From NCBI RefSeq assembly GCF_018612875.1, contig NZ_JAGGRI010000025.1, positions 1-64,000 of the forward strand: a stretch of 64,000 bases of DNA, given 5' to 3'. Numbering within the stretch: position 1 is the first letter of the stretch; each line of letters begins with the position of its first letter. Made by a program: the position numbers and the translations under genes. The DNA is from Lysobacter sp. ISL-50 (lineage in GTDB: Bacteria; Pseudomonadota; Gammaproteobacteria; Xanthomonadales; Xanthomonadaceae). The notes beneath the pieces are model-generated. The model searched no databases. It saw only the letters and a list, made by a program, of their open reading frames with translations, and was not told the DNA's origin. Shown here piece by piece: positions 59,869 through 64,000 of this stretch.

Positions 59869-62800
59869 ATGCCCGCACGCACGCAACCCCGTCGTTTTCG
59901 CTTTCATCCCCTGAGCATCGGCGTCGCGCAGGCGATTCCGCTGTTGATCGCGTTGCAGTTCTACAGCGGCGAGGCGGCCGCGGCGTGTACACCGGCCGCG
60001 CCGGCCGACGGCGCGACGGTGAGTTGCACGGGGGTGCCGATCCTGCTTCCGCCCAATCCGAATTCCTTCCTCAGCAACGCGAACAATCTCGACGTGACCG
60101 TGCAGGCCGGCGCGATCATGAGCACGCTGCCCGGCGGCACCGCGATGACCTTCGGCGGCAACGGCCTGACGCTCAACAACCTCGGCGCGATCGACGCCAA
60201 CGCCGCCGGTTCCCTGGTGCTGGCGCGCGCGCTCACCGTCGGCAATCTGTTCGCGCCCGGCGCGGGCAACGTCACGATCAATAATTCCGGCTCGATCGAA
60301 GGCACCTTCGACGGCACCTTCGGTCTGGGCGGCACGGCGATGGTGGTCGCCAACACCGGCACCACCACGGTCAACAACACCGGCACCATCGGCGTCAGCG
60401 CGCTGGGATTGTTCGATCCGGCCAATTCGATCGCGGTGGCGATCTACGGCGGCGGCAACGTCAACTTCACCAACTCCGGCACCATCAACGGCCGCGTCGC
60501 GTTCGCAAGTCCGGGCGCCGGCGGCAATACCTTCGTCAACGTCGGCACCATCAACGGCAGCGTTTCGCTCGGCACCACGCTGAGCAACGACACCTTCGTC
60601 GCGGTGACCGGTTCCTCGCTGGTCAATCCGTTGATTCCGCTGCCGCCGATCGGCGTGCCGACACCGACCTTGCCGCCGGGCCTGCTGACCTTCGGCGCGA
60701 CCGGCACGGTCGATGCCGGCATCGGCGGCAACGACACTCTGGTGCTGCAGAACACCGCGGCCGGGCCGGGTTCGGGCACCGGCGGCACCGGCAATATCTC
60801 GGGGCTGCAATACCTGAATTTCGAAAACCTGACCGTCAACAGCGGCACCTGGACGCTCACCGGCGCGGTGGTCAGCGGCAGCGCGACGCTCAACGGCGGC
60901 CTGTCGATCTTCGACAACGCGCTCGCCTTCGGCCTGGGCCCGATGACCGCCAACGGCGGCGCGATCGAAGCCTCGTTGCCGGGCGTGGCGCTGGCGCAGA
61001 ACGTCAATCTCACCGGCGGCCTGATCGTGCAGGGCGCCAACAGCCTGACCCTGGGCGGGACGCTCAGCGGCGGCGGCGGCCTGATCAAGAACGGCGCCGG
61101 CACCTTGTCGTTGCTGGGCAACAACAGCTTCAGCGGCGGCCTCGCGCTCAACGGCGGCGGGCTGACCCTGGGCAGCGCGAATTCGCTCGGCACCGGCCTG
61201 TTCCTGGTCGGCGGTCCGGCGACGTTGAACACCGCGTTCAGCGGCACGCTCAGCAATCAGGTGCAACTCAACGGCGCGTTGTCGCTCAACGGCGCCGGCA
61301 GCCTGAACCTGGGCGGCAACATCGCCGGCGCCGGTTCGCTCACGCTCAACAGCGGCAATCTGTCGCTGACCGGCGCGAACAGCTACAGCGGCGGCACGGT
61401 CATGGCGGCCGGTTCGATCGACCTGGGCAACGCCAACGCGCTCGGCACCGGCGCGCTGACCGTCAACGGCGCCGGCTCGCTCACCGGCGCGGCCGGTCTG
61501 GCCTTGAACAACAACATCGTGCTCAACAACACCTTGAACTTCGGCGCCGGCGGCGGTGGTGGCGCGTTGACGCTCAACGGCGCGATCAGCGGCGCGGGCG
61601 GCCTGAGTCTGGCCGGCGCGCCGGGGCTCACGCTCAACGGCGCGAACAGTTTCGCCGGCGGCTTCAACCTCGGCGGCGGCGCGTTGACGGTCGGCAACAA
61701 CACCGCGCTCGGCACCGGCGCGGTGACGGTCTCCGGCGCGGGCAATCTCGACGCCAACGCCGGCGTGAGCCTGGCCAACAACTTCAATCTCAACGCCGGG
61801 CTCGGTATCGGCGGCAGCGCCAATCTCGCGCTCAACGGTACGATCGCCGGGCTCGGCGGACTGACCAAGAACGGCGCGGCGAACCTGACCCTCGGCGGCG
61901 CCAACACCTTCACCGGCGGTTTGAATCTGCAAGGCGGCGGATTGACGGTCGGCACCGACACATCGCTCGGCCTGGGCGCGCTGACGGTCAACGGCGCGGC
62001 CACGCTCAACGCCAATGCCGGCGTGAACCTCGGCAACGCGGTGGTGCTCAACGCCGGACTGGGCATCGGCGGCGCCAGCGACATCGCCTTCGGCGGGCTC
62101 ATCTCCGGCGCCGGCGGACTGGCGTTCAACGGGACCGGCACGCTGGGCCTCAACGGCGCCAACACCTTCGCCGGCGGCGTCGATCTGGGCGGCGGCACGC
62201 TGAGCGTCGGCAACAATCTCGCGCTGGGCCTGGGCGGGCTCAACATCAGCGGCAGCGCGAATTTGAACGCCGGCATTCCGGGCATCGCGCTCGGCAACGG
62301 CATCAACCTCGGCGCGGGCGCGACGCTCGGACTGGGCGGCGCGAATTCGCTCGCGCTCGGCGGCGCCATCGGCGGCGCCGGCGGGCTGGCGATCAACGGC
62401 GCCGGCACCTTCACCCTCGGCGGCGCGAACAGCTTCGGCGGCGGCGTGAATCTGGGCGCGGGCAATCTGCTGCTCGGCGGCAGCGCCTCGCTCGGCACCG
62501 GCGCGCTCAATGTCAGCGGCAGCGCCAGCCTCGGCAGCACCGGCGCGGCCTTGAACCTGGGCAACGCGATCAGTCTCGGCGCGGGTGCGGGACTCACTCT
62601 CGGCGGCGCGGCCAACATCGACCTGGGCGGCGCGATCGGCGGCGCCGGCGCGCTGGGCTTCAACGGCACCGGCACGCTCAGCCTCAACGGCGCGAACAGT
62701 TTCGGCGGCGGCTTCAGTCTGCAATCGGGCACGTTGAACCTCGGCGCGGCCGGGGCGCTCGGCACCGGCGCGCTCAACGTCGGCGGGAACGCCAGCCTGA

Positions 62801-64000
62801 GCGCGAGTGTTCCGAGTATCTCGCTCGGCAATGCGATCAATCTGGCCGGCGGCGTGCAACTCGGTATCGGTGGAGCGGCGGACATTTCCCTCGGCGGCGC
62901 GATCGGCGGCGCCGGTGGGCTGGGCTTCAATGGCACCGGCACGCTCGCGCTCAACGGCGCGAACAGTTTCGGCGGCGGCTTCGACCTCGGCGGCGGCACG
63001 CTCAGCCTCGGCAATAATCTCGGCCTCGGTCTGGGCGGACTCAACGTCAGCGGCAGCGCGAATTTGAACGCCGGCATTCCCGGCATCGCGCTCGGCAACG
63101 GCATCAACCTCGGCGCGGGCGTTTCGCTCGGGATCGGCGGCGGTAACGATCTCTCGCTGGGCGGCGCGATCGGCGGCGCGGGCGGCTTGGCCATGAACGG
63201 CACCGGCACGCTCAACCTCGGCGGCGCCAATACCTTCGGCGGGGGCGTCGCGCTCAACGCGGGCACGCTGGGGGTCGGCAACAATCTCGCGCTCGGCACC
63301 GGCGCGCTCAACGTCGGCGCCAACGCGGGCTTGAACGCGACCGCGCCCGGCATCGCCCTGGGCAATGCGATCACGCTCGCCGGCGGCGCCCAACTCGGCA
63401 TCGGCGGTGCCAACGATCTGGCCCTGGGCGGCGCGATCGGCGGCGCGGGCGGATTGGGCTTCAACGGCACCGGCACGCTCAGCCTCAACGGCGCCAACAG
63501 CTTCGCCGGCGGATTCGATCTGGGCAGCGGCACGCTCAGCATCGGCAACAATCTCGGCCTGGGCCTGGGCGGTCTCAACGTCAGCGGCAGCGCGAATTTG
63601 AATGCCGGCATCCCGGGCATCGCGCTGGCCAACGACATCAATCTCGGCGCGGGCGTCGCGCTCGGCCTGGGCGGGGCGAACTCGCTCGATCTGGGCGGCA
63701 CGATCGGCGGCGCCGGCGGGCTGCTGATCAACGGCGGCGGCAACTTCACCTTGACCGGCGCCAACACCTTCACCGGCGGCGTCGGCCTGGCCTCGGGCAA
63801 TCTGCTGCTGGGCGGCAGCGCGTCGCTCGGCACCGGCGGACTGGATGTCACCGGCAACGCGACCTTGGCCAGCACCGGCGCGGCGTTGAATCTGGGCAAC
63901 GCGATCAACCTCGGCGCGGGCGCGGCGCTCGGCCTGGGCGGCGCGGGCGATATCACCCTGGGCGGCGCGATCGGCGGCGCCGGCGGGCTCGCCTTCAACG
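59869..64000 (+). CDS. Giant autotransporter with beta-strand repeats, cut by window edge
   Basis: 1377 codons open to the right edge. A long basic signal region (MPARTQPRRFRFHPLSIGVA then IPLLIALQFYSGEAAA) resembles the extended signals of large autotransporters. Residues 40-380 are a Gly/Asn/Thr-rich beta-helix-like region; from about residue 390 the protein is built of autotransporter-associated beta-strand repeats (for example GTLSLNGANSFAGGFDLGSG and GNNLALGLGGLNISGSANLN). From about 61830 these merge into a unit of 89 residues repeated with an exact 267-base period. No cysteines occur after the first 55 residues. The passenger should form a very long cell-surface beta helix; the C-terminal barrel must lie beyond the window. 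Probable role is adhesion or biofilm. Confidence 0.88.
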   Translation, partial: MPARTQPRRFRFHPLSIGVAQAIPLLIALQFYSGEAAAACTPAAPADGATVSCTGVPILLPPNPNSFLSNANNLDVTVQAGAIMSTLPGGTAMTFGGNGLTLNNLGAIDANAAGSLVLARALTVGNLFAPGAGNVTINNSGSIEGTFDGTFGLGGTAMVVANTGTTTVNNTGTIGVSALGLFDPANSIAVAIYGGGNVNFTNSGTINGRVAFASPGAGGNTFVNVGTINGSVSLGTTLSNDTFVAVTGSSLVNPLIPLPPIGVPTPTLPPGLLTFGATGTVDAGIGGNDTLVLQNTAAGPGSGTGGTGNISGLQYLNFENLTVNSGTWTLTGAVVSGSATLNGGLSIFDNALAFGLGPMTANGGAIEASLPGVALAQNVNLTGGLIVQGANSLTLGGTLSGGGGLIKNGAGTLSLLGNNSFSGGLALNGGGLTLGSANSLGTGLFLVGGPATLNTAFSGTLSNQVQLNGALSLNGAGSLNLGGNIAGAGSLTLNSGNLSLTGANSYSGGTVMAAGSIDLGNANALGTGALTVNGAGSLTGAAGLALNNNIVLNNTLNFGAGGGGGALTLNGAISGAGGLSLAGAPGLTLNGANSFAGGFNLGGGALTVGNNTALGTGAVTVSGAGNLDANAGVSLANNFNLNAGLGIGGSANLALNGTIAGLGGLTKNGAANLTLGGANTFTGGLNLQGGGLTVGTDTSLGLGALTVNGAATLNANAGVNLGNAVVLNAGLGIGGASDIAFGGLISGAGGLAFNGTGTLGLNGANTFAGGVDLGGGTLSVGNNLALGLGGLNISGSANLNAGIPGIALGNGINLGAGATLGLGGANSLALGGAIGGAGGLAINGAGTFTLGGANSFGGGVNLGAGNLLLGGSASLGTGALNVSGSASLGSTGAALNLGNAISLGAGAGLTLGGAANIDLGGAIGGAGALGFNGTGTLSLNGANSFGGGFSLQSGTLNLGAAGALGTGALNVGGNASLSASVPSISLGNAINLAGGVQLGIGGAADISLGGAIGGAGGLGFNGTGTLALNGANSFGGGFDLGGGTLSLGNNLGLGLGGLNVSGSANLNAGIPGIALGNGINLGAGVSLGIGGGNDLSLGGAIGGAGGLAMNGTGTLNLGGANTFGGGVALNAGTLGVGNNLALGTGALNVGANAGLNATAPGIALGNAITLAGGAQLGIGGANDLALGGAIGGAGGLGFNGTGTLSLNGANSFAGGFDLGSGTLSIGNNLGLGLGGLNVSGSANLNAGIPGIALANDINLGAGVALGLGGANSLDLGGTIGGAGGLLINGGGNFTLTGANTFTGGVGLASGNLLLGGSASLGTGGLDVTGNATLASTGAALNLGNAINLGAGAALGLGGAGDITLGGAIGGAGGLAFN
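61573..64000 (+). repeat. Tandem repeats within the autotransporter, 258 then 267 bp
   Basis: Using the codons for the LGGAIGGAG-like segment as a marker, copies occur at 61573, 61831, 62089, 62356, 62623, 62890, 63157, 63424, 63691 and 63958. The first two steps are 258 bases and the next seven are exactly 267 bases. Two sub-types of unit alternate irregularly: one with GLNVSGSANLNAGIPGIAL, the other with GALNVSGSASLGSTGAALN. The array runs off the window. Confidence 0.92.

Noticed and set aside
59704-63998. Two very long minus-strand open frames opposite the autotransporter
   Set aside because: Products are Pro/Ala/Arg repeats with no signal or domain. The plus strand has a ribosome site, signal peptide and recognisable beta-strand repeats. 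The repeated 267-base unit has no stop on the reverse strand, which explains their length.

Overview
The window is high-GC DNA with dense, short-gap or overlapping operons. It looks chromosomal and comes most likely from Lysobacter or a close relative in the Xanthomonadaceae. That placement is inference from several signs: an OhrR with cysteines at 22 and 127 as in Xanthomonas, many TonB receptors and exported hydrolases, several families of short palindromic repeats, and a non-standard flagellar-type operon. No tRNA, rRNA, CRISPR, phage or transposase gene was seen.

Positions 1-15299 (all minus strand) form one operon read from right to left: a TPR protein, then fliQ, fliR, flhB, flhA, flgF, flgG, flgA, flgH, flgI, flgB, flgC, fliE, fliF, a short FliG-like gene, fliH, fliI, fliJ and a partial Pro/Ala-rich gene. 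It encodes an export gate, ATPase complex, rod and P/L rings. No hook, filament, motor or regulatory gene is in view, and FliG, FliF and FlgH all show departures that fit loss of rotation. Positions 15300-16738 are sparse, with two small genes.

Positions 16739-26093 hold two divergent units around a palindrome at 24001-24013. The minus-strand unit has a TIM-barrel protein, an SDR dehydrogenase, a PLP ammonia-lyase-like enzyme, an RpiR regulator, an N-acyl-D-amino-acid deacylase, DgoK and DgoA. The plus-strand unit has RidA and a GH109 alpha-N-acetylgalactosaminidase. A GH31 gene with a one-base frameshift and a TonB receptor follow, to 32794. I read the set as a route that releases GalNAc, oxidises it to GalNAc acid, deacetylates and deaminates it to 2-keto-3-deoxygalactonate, and splits the phosphorylated product to pyruvate and glyceraldehyde 3-phosphate.

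Positions 32948-34005 hold an arginase-like gene with its catalytic middle deleted and a Tat-exported RidA. Positions 34185-42459 are a trans-4-hydroxy-L-proline catabolic locus: a PAS-AraC regulator divergent from the epimerase, a three-subunit D-hydroxyproline dehydrogenase, a DapA-type deaminase, a semialdehyde dehydrogenase and an M24 aminopeptidase.

Positions 42719-57735 are rich in envelope and murein-peptide enzymes: a DUF885 metallopeptidase, an L,D-transpeptidase-like lipoprotein, an RpiR regulator, a dipeptide epimerase, an NlpC/P60 peptidase, a transglutaminase-like protein, an Oar-type TonB receptor, two serine hydrolases of the beta-lactamase fold and a VanX-type dipeptidase. Positions 57740-58290 are a repeat array. 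OhrR/Ohr follow, and from 59869 to the right edge runs the start of a giant autotransporter with an exact 267-bp repeat.
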